A stretch of 64,000 nucleotides of DNA from Akkermansia muciniphila. Lineage in GTDB: Bacteria > Verrucomicrobiota > Verrucomicrobiia > Verrucomicrobiales > Akkermansiaceae. Below are positions 1 through 7,161 of this stretch, one piece after another (the first letter of the stretch is position 1; each line of letters starts with the position of its first letter). The stretch covers positions 62,001 through 126,000 of the forward strand of contig CAMDCV010000005.1 in the NCBI GenBank assembly GCA_945890645.1. Reading direction: 5' to 3'. The notes under the pieces were generated by a model. It ran no database searches. It saw only the letters and a list, made by a program, of their open reading frames with translations, and was not told where the DNA came from. Made by a program: the position numbers and the translations under genes.

Positions 1-1310
1 GTTACATCGCCATGAGCGGCCTCCGATTGGTCGATCAGGAGCTACTCGATCTGGGACTATCTTTTCCTGCAGTGGCCCGTCGTGCGAGGGAAATTGAGGC
101 ACTCCCCTCGCTTGGTTTGCTTACGATAGCGGGCATGTCGCCATCGCACATGGGAGCGGAATATCTGGAAGTAAGAGATTGCGATGAGATTCCTGCACGC
201 TTTGATGCTATTGCGCTTTCCACGCTCAGCGCTACGTCAAAAGAAGCATACGCAATGGCGGCTCGCATTCGCGCGATGGGAATTCCTGTGATTCTCGGAG
301 GGCTTCATGCCACCCTTGCACCGCAGGAAGCTGCTAGACATGTGGATGCTGTTGTCATGGGCGAGGGAGAGTGCGTATGGCCGGAAGTATTGCAAGATCT
401 CGAAAAAGGCACATTAAAACCTATCTACGATGCACGTAGTAGAAAGCCTTTTGATTTCAATTTCGCCCCAATGCCTCGATTTGATTTACTAGGACCCGAT
501 CGCTACCCGCGCTTTACCGTGCAAACGCAACGCGGTTGTCCCTGGGCCTGTGAATTTTGCGCTGCTTCGATGCGCTTGTCGCCCACCTTCCGCACCAAAC
601 CCGTGGAAAAGGTCATCGCTGAACTTCACCGCCTGCGCGATTTATTTCAGCGTCCTTTCATTGAATTTGCGGACGACAATACCTTTGCCGACAAACGTCA
701 TGGTCGCGCCTTGATGAAAGCCATGGCTAACGAGGGCTTTCGCTGGTTTACCGAGACGGATGTATCCGTTGCCGATGATGAAGACTTGCTGCGCATGATG
801 CGTGATGCTGGATGCCAGCAAATTCTCATTGGCTTCGAGAGCCCCCGCTTTGCATCGCTGGATGGCATCGAAAAAAATGCCAACTGGAAAGCGAGGCGAA
901 CCGATCGCTATCTCAGGGCTGTCGAAACGATCCAAAAACATGGCATCACCGTCAATGGCTGCTTTATGCTGGGCCTAGACGGTGATGATCCGAGTAGCTT
1001 TGAGGATGTCTTTCAGTTTGTCGAAAGCAGTGGTCTGTACGATGTGCAGGTAACATATCTCACTCCTTTTCCCGGCACGCCCTTGTGGAAACGTCTGTCG
1101 GAAGAAGGCCGAATACTTTGCGAAGATGCCGCAGATCGCTGTACCTTGTTTGATATCAATTTCCAACCCACGCATATGAGTGTCGAGGAATTACGCAGTG
1201 GATTCCATAATCTTGTCAGGCGACTTTATGCTCCCGAATTTGTGGATCGTCGCAGCCGTGCATTTCGTAAGCATTTGAAACATTCCATTCGTAATAGAAA
1301 ACAATCATGA
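1..1310 (+). CDS. B12-binding-type radical SAM protein (5' end cut by window edge)
   Basis: This is a radical SAM enzyme of the cobalamin-binding subfamily; its substrate cannot be told from sequence. Counting from the first in-window ATG (position 12), the iron-sulfur motif CPWACEFC supplies C176, C180 and C183. The preceding ~150 residues have the look of a B12-binding domain, including ILGGLHAT and a GEGE motif. The reading frame is open upstream of the ATG and encodes Tyr-Ile-Ala, so the real start probably lies before the window and position 12 is an internal Met. The last codons overlap the next gene in an ATGA junction, implying translational coupling to a membrane protein. The broad family call is firm; the exact reaction is unknown. 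Confidence 0.85.
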   Translation, partial: YIAMSGLRLVDQELLDLGLSFPAVARRAREIEALPSLGLLTIAGMSPSHMGAEYLEVRDCDEIPARFDAIALSTLSATSKEAYAMAARIRAMGIPVILGGLHATLAPQEAARHVDAVVMGEGECVWPEVLQDLEKGTLKPIYDARSRKPFDFNFAPMPRFDLLGPDRYPRFTVQTQRGCPWACEFCAASMRLSPTFRTKPVEKVIAELHRLRDLFQRPFIEFADDNTFADKRHGRALMKAMANEGFRWFTETDVSVADDEDLLRMMRDAGCQQILIGFESPRFASLDGIEKNANWKARRTDRYLRAVETIQKHGITVNGCFMLGLDGDDPSSFEDVFQFVESSGLYDVQVTYLTPFPGTPLWKRLSEEGRILCEDAADRCTLFDINFQPTHMSVEELRSGFHNLVRRLYAPEFVDRRSRAFRKHLKHSIRNRKQS

Positions 1311-2551
1311 CAATGACCACCCGTCCCGCCTCTATGCGTCCCCTTGATTTGTTGCTCTATCTTTTCGGGCATCGGCGAGCAATCGAGCGGATCGCAGCCA
1401 CACCATCGGCAATTCTTGTGGGTGCCATTCTCGTGCTGAGTGCCGGACTAGCACGCAACTATGACCACCTCGATTTACTCCAACAGCCATCATGGTTTCT
1501 CGGCCCGTTCATCGCCTCCTTGGTCTCGACATTCTTTATCTGGTTGTGGTTGCTCACTGGATTGAACTTGAATCAGCCAAAGCAAAAAATCAATGACACG
1601 CTGACCTTTCTCAATCTCATCTGGCTTACCGCACCCTGCGCCTGGCTCTATGCCATCCCCGTGGAAATGTACACCGATCTCACCACGGCGACGAAATGGA
1701 ACATCGCATTTTTGGCCATCGTGGCTCTGTGGCGCGTGGCTATCATTGTTCGCGCTGTGACTATATTATCGGGCGCTCCTTGGTTTCGCGTCACTTTATT
1801 GGTGATGGCTCCCGCGTCTTGTGAGATGTTAGTTGGTTCCTTTTTCAAGAGTCTTTCTTTGATCGGCATTATGGGCGGCGTGCGCTTGCCACCGCATCAG
1901 GAACTGCTCAGAGAAGCTACGGGATTCACAGCGGGAGCCTCGTTTTGGATTTTCATTGCATCCTGTATTTTACTGTTTTTCATCAAAGGTCGAGCGATCA
2001 CTCCACTGAACCGCGACAAAGCCGGAATCCCGCGAACTGCCATCATCACGTCGGTGATTTTCCTGCTGAGTTTCATCGCACTCGCGATTCCTTTTCAATC
2101 GGCGCTACAAAACCGTCATCAACTCGAAAAACTGATTGCAGCTAACGACTATACAGCCGCCATCGCATTTGCTTCCGCACGTCAACGGTCGGACTTTCCG
2201 GCCATTCATTATCTTGCACCTTCGCCTGATGACTATAATATGAGTTATCCATTAGAACCCCTCGACATGCTACCTGCCAATGCACCTCAGTGGCTGCGTG
2301 ACGAGTGGACTCATAATGCCATTGTGGCAGTTACTTCCAGCGTTCCGCGCAGCGAAGAGGATTGGAAGACGATCCAAGCACGACACCCGAAAGTTCTTGC
2401 CGCATTGAACGAACAAGCGCGAATCCTTAAGGAAAAGCCGTCGCTCACCCACGAAGAAGAATTTTGGCTAAGAAGCTACAAGCGATACAAGCCTGAATTT
2501 AAAAAAACTGATACGCCATCTAACGAAAATGCACCCAGTCCCCAAGAATAA
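1307..2551 (+). CDS. Multi-pass membrane protein of unknown function
   Basis: The family was not recognised. The 414-residue product has about seven hydrophobic stretches (roughly residues 30-48, 60-84, 98-118, 128-152, 160-185, and two more between 205 and 265). A soluble, charged C-terminal tail of about 130 residues, rich in Lys/Glu and Pro, follows. It starts inside the stop of the radical SAM gene (ATGA overlap), so the two are very likely made from one mRNA and may act together, the membrane protein perhaps anchoring or transporting something related to the radical SAM product. That link is inference from gene order only. A second Met three codons in is an equally possible start. Confidence 0.6.
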   Translation: MTMTTRPASMRPLDLLLYLFGHRRAIERIAATPSAILVGAILVLSAGLARNYDHLDLLQQPSWFLGPFIASLVSTFFIWLWLLTGLNLNQPKQKINDTLTFLNLIWLTAPCAWLYAIPVEMYTDLTTATKWNIAFLAIVALWRVAIIVRAVTILSGAPWFRVTLLVMAPASCEMLVGSFFKSLSLIGIMGGVRLPPHQELLREATGFTAGASFWIFIASCILLFFIKGRAITPLNRDKAGIPRTAIITSVIFLLSFIALAIPFQSALQNRHQLEKLIAANDYTAAIAFASARQRSDFPAIHYLAPSPDDYNMSYPLEPLDMLPANAPQWLRDEWTHNAIVAVTSSVPRSEEDWKTIQARHPKVLAALNEQARILKEKPSLTHEEEFWLRSYKRYKPEFKKTDTPSNENAPSPQE

Positions 2552-2567
2552 CCAAAAAAGTCTGCGA

Positions 2568-2912
2568 ATGTACATGATGAAAGTCAAAATTACACTGTTG
2601 ATTTGCTTGATCTTCGCAATTACGGCATCGAGTTGCTTGTCACGTCGCGGCACTACGCTATCACCCCCGATATCGGTTGCTTCTACCATGACCGCAGCAG
2701 CTGGAACGATCGAGGTGGAGAATGCCTCTTCACGAACTCTTCAGGTTCGAATCGATACACAAACGGGAGTTTTAGCACCGGGCGGAAAAACTACATTCAC
2801 TGGGTTTTCAGGGACAGCAAGTAGTGCTGGAGTTTCCTGTGACATTTATGAGAGTGGGAAACAATTTTACAGCAGTAGGATCAATCTTGGCTCAGTGATT
2901 ACGCTTCGTTAG
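2568..2912 (+). CDS. Small predicted lipoprotein
   Basis: This encodes a short secreted protein of about 114 residues with a typical lipoprotein signal: a Met/Lys-containing N-terminus, a hydrophobic stretch (LLICLIFAI) and a lipobox-like ITASSC, whose Cys would be lipid-modified. The mature part is small, Thr/Ser/Gly-rich and resembles a single beta-sandwich-like domain, but no family was recognised. The frame is also open from 2529, which would overlap the upstream gene by 23 bases and put charged residues before the signal. The starts at 2568, 2574 or 2577 suit a signal peptide better. It follows the membrane-protein gene closely and may share its transcript. Function is unknown. Confidence 0.6.
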   Translation: MYMMKVKITLLICLIFAITASSCLSRRGTTLSPPISVASTMTAAAGTIEVENASSRTLQVRIDTQTGVLAPGGKTTFTGFSGTASSAGVSCDIYESGKQFYSSRINLGSVITLR

Positions 2913-2917
2913 TTTTA

Positions 2918-3050
2918 GCGGCGCATGCCGCCTTGGACTGCTGCGAGAATCGCAGCTTTCCGTTAGCAGGTGGATAAGGTAATGCCGTGTGATGGTGTTG
3001 GTGAATGGACTGACAAACAAATGCGGTGATGCTCACCGCAGTCCAAGGCC
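2918..3050. repeat. Intergenic mosaic of palindromes
   Basis: Three perfect short hairpins lie within about 130 bp: 2918-2931 (5-bp stem, loop GCAT), 2941-2955 (CTGCGA / TCGCAG, loop GAA) and 3023-3039 (GCGGTGA / TCACCGC, loop TGC). The outer copies are linked by a 12-bp perfect inverted repeat, GCCTTGGACTGC at 2930-2941 and GCAGTCCAAGGC at 3038-3049. There is no long T-run, so this is not a plain terminator. The structure looks like an intergenic mobile palindromic element of the REP/BIME kind and lies between two convergent genes. Confidence 0.6.
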
Positions 3051-3077
3051 TTCCGCTGAGCGTAAGGGCTCTATTGT

Positions 3078-3479
3078 TTACTCCGCACCGGTTACTCTGC
3101 GCTGTTGTTTTTTCTCGGAGAGCTTGCGTTTATCTGCCACCATGCGCTGCTTTTGCTTGCGTGATTTCTGCCGCTTCTGACGGCGGATTTTTTCGATTTC
3201 CTGCTGTCGTTTCGAGATCGCTCCGTTTTGGATTTGGTCGAGTCGATCGCACAATTCCTTGCGGGCGAGGTAGCGATTTAGCTCACGCGAACGTTCGCGC
3301 TGGCATTTCACCTCTTGACCCGTGGGTTCGTGTTTCAGATAGACGCAGGACGAAGTCTTGTTGATCTTTTGCCCACCGGAACCAGAGCCGGTGATGAATT
3401 TTTCCACAAGATCCTCCTCGCGTATGCCTAGGGCGAGCATGCGTTTTTCTTGAGCGAGAATTTTTTCGGGGGAGATCAT
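3078..3479 (-). CDS. Release-factor-like GGQ protein (ribosome rescue type)
   Basis: This is a 133-residue protein consisting of the catalytic domain of class I peptide-chain release factors without the codon-recognition domains. The GSGSGGQ motif (about residues 31-37) carries the GGQ tripeptide that triggers peptidyl-tRNA hydrolysis, followed by KINKTSS, as in RF-1-domain rescue factors. The C-terminus is a strongly basic tail (Lys/Arg/Gln-rich, ~50 residues), similar to the tails that ArfB and C12orf65-type proteins use to enter the empty mRNA channel. It probably frees stalled ribosomes; it could instead be a release-factor accessory of unknown role. It lies 53 bp downstream of the methyltransferase gene on the same strand. 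Confidence 0.8.
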   Translation of the reverse strand: MISPEKILAQEKRMLALGIREEDLVEKFITGSGSGGQKINKTSSCVYLKHEPTGQEVKCQRERSRELNRYLARKELCDRLDQIQNGAISKRQQEIEKIRRQKRQKSRKQKQRMVADKRKLSEKKQQRRVTGAE

Positions 3480-3532
3480 TGGGAAGATTAGAGACGATGA
3501 GACATCAGACGTAAGACTTGATCAACTGGACA

Positions 3533-4693
3533 TTACCTTGTGCCGACTACTTCGAAGGTGAAGCCTTTCAAATATTCGGTCTCGGGGAGATGAAGCATGA
3601 CAGGGTGATCGCCGCGTTGGGTGTGGGTGGCGATGAGACGCAGGGATTTTTTCGCATCGTTCGCGGCCTCGGCGATGTTTTCGAGAAACATGCCGCGCGA
3701 GGCGTGGTGCGAGCAGCAATAGGTTGAGAGGATGCCGCCTTTTTCCAACAACTTCAGCGCGCGCAGGTGGATTTCCTTGTAGCCGCGCATGGCATCGGTG
3801 AGCGTTTTTTTATTTCGAGTGAACGATGGTGGATCGAGCACGATGAGATCGTAGTTCGGTTCGGCTTCTTTGAGGAAATCAAAGACGTTGGCCTCGATGA
3901 CTTCGATGTTGAGTTGATTGCGCGCGGCATTGGCACGCGTGGATTCACAGGCCGGGGCGGAAATGTCCACGGCGGTGACTGCTGTTGCGCCGGCTTTAGC
4001 GCAGGCGAGAGCGAAGCCGCCTTGGTTGGTGAAGCAATCGAGCACGCGCTTGCCGGCGGCGAAACGGGCTAGCTCGCCATGAGCTTGGAGCTGATCGAGG
4101 TAGAGGCCGGTCTTTTGACCATCGAGCAGATCAACTTCGTAATCGATGCCATTCGAGCTGACAGCGAAAACGCCAGGATTTTCGCCGTGGAAAAGTGTCA
4201 CTTCGAGTTCGAGACCTTCGGCGCGGCGGATGGGCGAGTCGTTGCGCAGCACGATGGATTGTGGTGCGAGCACATCGATGAGCGCTTGTTTGATGATATC
4301 CTTGCGCAGATCCATCGCCAAAGTGAGCGTCTGCATCACCAAATGATCGCCGTAGCGATCGACGATCAGGCCGGGGATGCCGTCCGATTCCGACCACACC
4401 ACGCGGCACAGTCGGGCATCGAGCGGCAGGCTTTCGCGGTAGCTCAGGGCTTGCTGGATGCGACGGGTGAAAAATTCGAGGTCGAGGTCCTGTTTGCGGC
4501 GTGAGAAGCGTCGGGCGATGATTTGCGATTGCGGATTGAAGATCGCGGTGCCAAGCGGGCGGTCGCGGAAATCCTTGAGTGTAATGACATCGCCAGGCTG
4601 TGGATCGCCGAAGACTTTTTTCACTTCTGTGGCGTAAACCCAGTCGTGTCCGTGGAAAATGCGTGCCCGTGGGGCGATGATGAGTCCTGCCAT
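3533..4693 (-). CDS. rlmI: Class I rRNA (cytosine-C5) methyltransferase, RlmI family
   Basis: This is a SAM-dependent methyltransferase of the RlmI/YccW type, which methylates a cytosine of 23S rRNA. The N-terminal ~75 residues form a PUA-like RNA-binding domain (GHDWVY; GDVITLKDF). The Rossmann methyltransferase domain follows, with VLDCFTNQGGFAL as SAM motif I and the catalytic-region motif VLDPPSF. The start was set at 4693 because homologues begin close to this Met-Ala-Gly-Leu; a longer frame to 4756 would add 21 unrelated residues and run towards the divergent gene at 4768. The 386-residue length is normal. The target base is inferred from the family, not shown here. Confidence 0.85.
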   Translation of the reverse strand: MAGLIIAPRARIFHGHDWVYATEVKKVFGDPQPGDVITLKDFRDRPLGTAIFNPQSQIIARRFSRRKQDLDLEFFTRRIQQALSYRESLPLDARLCRVVWSESDGIPGLIVDRYGDHLVMQTLTLAMDLRKDIIKQALIDVLAPQSIVLRNDSPIRRAEGLELEVTLFHGENPGVFAVSSNGIDYEVDLLDGQKTGLYLDQLQAHGELARFAAGKRVLDCFTNQGGFALACAKAGATAVTAVDISAPACESTRANAARNQLNIEVIEANVFDFLKEAEPNYDLIVLDPPSFTRNKKTLTDAMRGYKEIHLRALKLLEKGGILSTYCCSHHASRGMFLENIAEAANDAKKSLRLIATHTQRGDHPVMLHLPETEYLKGFTFEVVGTR

Positions 4694-4767
4694 AATGATT
4701 GAATTGGAAAAAAGCGAAAGATTGTTCTTGATGCGGGGGGGCGGGGACTGTAGCAAAGCGCACAGCT

Positions 4768-5049
4768 ATGGGCCAACAAATTAAAAAAGTAATCAAACGT
4801 CGTCGCCGCAAGGACTACCTGCGTCGCAAGAATGAGCAAGCGAAACTGGGTGGATCGGTGAAAAAAGCCAGTGTCGTCAAGAAAGCGCCCGCAGCCGCCG
4901 CAGACAAACCTGCGAAGAAAGCTCCTGCCAAAAAAGCCGCCAAAAAAGCTCCTGCAAAAAAAGCTGCCAAAGTCGTTGCTGAAGCTGCGACCGATGCTCC
5001 TGTGGAGGCTCCCGCCGAAGCTGCCGCTGAAGAAGGTGCCGAGTCCTAA
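4768..5049 (+). CDS. Small Lys/Arg/Ala/Pro-rich basic protein
   Basis: This encodes a 93-residue low-complexity protein with three parts. A very basic N-terminus (KKVIKRRRRK) forms a plausible nucleic-acid or ribosome-binding helix. A middle is built of KKAPAKKAAKK-type repeats, like histone-H1-like and AlgP-like tails. An acidic Ala/Glu C-terminal end closes the protein. It probably binds DNA or RNA, but no family-level function can be assigned. It is monocistronic: it is transcribed away from rlmI and is followed 27 bp after its stop by a strong intrinsic terminator, suggesting high expression. Confidence 0.75.
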   Translation: MGQQIKKVIKRRRRKDYLRRKNEQAKLGGSVKKASVVKKAPAAAADKPAKKAPAKKAAKKAPAKKAAKVVAEAATDAPVEAPAEAAAEEGAES

Positions 5050-5076
5050 TACGACATCGATTCTTGCTTTTAATAC

Positions 5077-5111
5077 AGCGATCTCGCCAGTCGGTGGAGA
5101 TCGCTTTTTTT
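5077..5111 (+). terminator. Rho-independent terminator
   Basis: A perfect 9-bp stem (AGCGATCTC at 5077-5085, GAGATCGCT at 5097-5105) with an 11-nt loop runs directly into seven T residues. It ends the transcript of the basic-protein gene at 4768-5049. Confidence 0.9.
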
Positions 5112-5138
5112 ATTGAGTCGTGCTGGCAATGAACTAAA

Positions 5139-5846
5139 TCATTTCCATGACTTAATGTCATCGTCGGTGCCCGCCATTTGATCAGGGCCATCACTCCACA
5201 CAGCCGCCCGACAGCCCAATAAGAATTCTCCATTCACTTCGATCTGGTCGTCATAATCGAGATCCAGCCTTACTTTATAGGCACCGCCCCAGGGATCGAA
5301 AATTCCGATGATACTGGTGCCACTTGCATCATAGACGACTCCGTTTTTCCTGTCTTTTCCTTCTTTCATCGTAAGAAACTTAATCGACTTGGGATTAAGC
5401 GTCTTATGATCGCCCAACAATGCTTCAAACATCGCTGTGTCTTTGTTAGAATAAAAAGTAGCATCACTCGTACCCTGATTCGGCAGTGAGGCATACTCAT
5501 CGAAAAAGTTCTCAAAAGCCATTTCAATCTGCATGGCGCCACTGCGTTCCTGGACACTTTTCGCTTTGTTCATAGCAGACTTAAAACCATTATACACCAG
5601 CATGATGACGATCACGCTCAAAACCGTAAAAACATACCCCAAAATCAGCCCTGTGATTGCCAAACCCCGCCCTTGCAAGACGCCACCGGATTTTTTGATC
5701 TTACCCAGTGCCAAATGACCTGTAATAATAGCCGGGATTCCCGCAAGTGGACCAAAGAAGACGCTGCCAATGCCGCAAATGAGGCTAGCGGTGGCGAGAC
5801 CGCTGGAGGCAACGGGAGTAGGGAGAGGGGCGTATTGATTTTCCAT
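5139..5846 (-). CDS. DUF4190 membrane domain fused to a pseudopilin-like C-terminal domain
   Basis: The protein has 235 residues. Residues ~15-85 hold two hydrophobic segments with a GxAIxxGHLALGKI core and the GRGLAITGLILGY motif typical of DUF4190. A short helix and a soluble C-terminal domain follow; its end (WSDGPDQMAGTDDDIKSW) closely resembles the calcium-binding-like tail of type II secretion major pseudopilins. There is no prepilin cleavage site, so the pilin-like domain is held in the membrane by DUF4190 instead of a pilin helix. It is divergent from the prepilin peptidase gene (109-bp gap), which may or may not be a functional link. Role unknown. Confidence 0.7.
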   Translation of the reverse strand: MENQYAPLPTPVASSGLATASLICGIGSVFFGPLAGIPAIITGHLALGKIKKSGGVLQGRGLAITGLILGYVFTVLSVIVIMLVYNGFKSAMNKAKSVQERSGAMQIEMAFENFFDEYASLPNQGTSDATFYSNKDTAMFEALLGDHKTLNPKSIKFLTMKEGKDRKNGVVYDASGTSIIGIFDPWGGAYKVRLDLDYDDQIEVNGEFLLGCRAAVWSDGPDQMAGTDDDIKSWK

Positions 5847-5955
5847 CAGTAAAATAAAGTAAGCTATATTCTAGCGAATTGATGAGTGGATTCAAGCATT
5901 TCCTTTACAAGCGCGTGCACATCTCTTTAATACGGTTGCTTTTAGCGCATAACCC

Positions 5956-7083
5956 ATGGATGCCCTCGTTCTCGATTTCTCTTCCCCTTGGTGGTATGCG
6001 CCCGTGGTCGCGCTGGGAGCCTGCGTCGGATCTTTTCTCAATGTGGTCATCTATCGTCTGCCGCTCGGGCTCTCCGTGAATCAGCCGAAGCGTTCCTTCT
6101 GTCCCCTTTGTCGCAAAGACATCGCTTGGTGGCATAATATCCCTTTGGTCTCATGGCTGCTGTTGCGCGGTCGCTGCGCCTCTTGTCATGTTCCGATTCC
6201 CTTCCGCTATTGGCTCGTGGAAATGCTCACCGCACTGCTCTTCGCGGCATCTTGGTATCAGCACAGCGCGATGGCCGCACCGGCGCTATTTTTATTCATC
6301 GCACTGCTCGTGGCGATTACCTTCATCGATGCCGAGCATCAAATCATTCCTCTGGTATTAACGACGATTGGGTCCGTAGTGGCATTGCTTTTTTCATGTT
6401 TCCACAGCGACCTTCTGCATCTCATAGGATTACCCAACGAACCCGCTTTATGGTGGCATGGTTTGCGCGACTCTGCACTCGGCTGGGTGCTCGGATTTTT
6501 CGGTTTGTGGTCGGTAGTTCTGCTAGGCAAACTCGCCTTCGGCAAAAAAGTCATCGCCTTTACCGAAGCCACCAAATGGGAAGTGGTCGATGCCGTCAAC
6601 GATGACGAGCCCATCCTTTTTCGCTGCGATGGAGATGACATCCCATGGCAGGATTTGTTCTATCGCAAAAGCGACCGCTTGATCCTCGAGTGCACAGAAA
6701 TCTTTGTTGATCACAAATCAGCTGGCTCTGGCACACTCCAAATCCGCGCTGAGGAAATCACCTTGCCCGATGGTAAGACCCTAGCTTTGGAAAAAATCAA
6801 GACACTCTCCGGAAGCACCACGCGCGCGACGATTCCCCGCGAAGCAATGGGCATGGGCGACCCACATTTGTTAGGCATGATCGGTGCATTTCTCGGTGGA
6901 CCTGCGGTGCTGTTCACGGTCTGCGCGTCAGCGTTTTATGCACTCGGCGCTGCACTGTTAGGGCGTATTGGATTCGGCAAACCCCTGCCCTTTGGCCCTT
7001 TTCTTGCGCTCGCGGCATTGACTTGGCTATTCGGTGGTTGGCGTTTATGGCTCCTCTACAGCCAATGGGCCCTGGGCTATTGA
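5956..7083 (+). CDS. pilD: Prepilin peptidase (type IV leader peptidase, A24) with a large insertion
   Basis: This integral membrane aspartyl protease cleaves and N-methylates type IV pilins and type II secretion pseudopilins. It shows the N-terminal GSFLNVVIYRLP motif, the zinc-binding-type pairs C49/C52 and C74/C77, the first catalytic Asp in FIDAEHQIIP (D125) and the second in GMGDPHLLGMIGAFLG (D302). The two aspartates are about 177 residues apart, against roughly 60-65 in classical enzymes. The extra ~115 residues (about 195-297) form a soluble, Asp/Glu-rich domain after a transmembrane helix. All catalytic motifs are intact. A likely client is the pseudopilin at 57441-58058. Its start codon has no obvious ribosome binding site. 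Confidence 0.88.
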   Translation: MDALVLDFSSPWWYAPVVALGACVGSFLNVVIYRLPLGLSVNQPKRSFCPLCRKDIAWWHNIPLVSWLLLRGRCASCHVPIPFRYWLVEMLTALLFAASWYQHSAMAAPALFLFIALLVAITFIDAEHQIIPLVLTTIGSVVALLFSCFHSDLLHLIGLPNEPALWWHGLRDSALGWVLGFFGLWSVVLLGKLAFGKKVIAFTEATKWEVVDAVNDDEPILFRCDGDDIPWQDLFYRKSDRLILECTEIFVDHKSAGSGTLQIRAEEITLPDGKTLALEKIKTLSGSTTRATIPREAMGMGDPHLLGMIGAFLGGPAVLFTVCASAFYALGAALLGRIGFGKPLPFGPFLALAALTWLFGGWRLWLLYSQWALGY

Positions 7084-7161
7084 ATCGTTGTCTTCCATTT
7101 GATTGTGACTGTCCTGATAAAAATTGTTTTCCCCTGCGTAATTATTCGATAACCTAAACAT

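Noticed and set aside
4131-4811. A 226-codon minus-strand frame across rlmI
   Set aside because: It overlaps a well-supported gene in another frame and is Arg/Pro/His-rich, as antisense or shifted frames of GC-rich genes tend to be.
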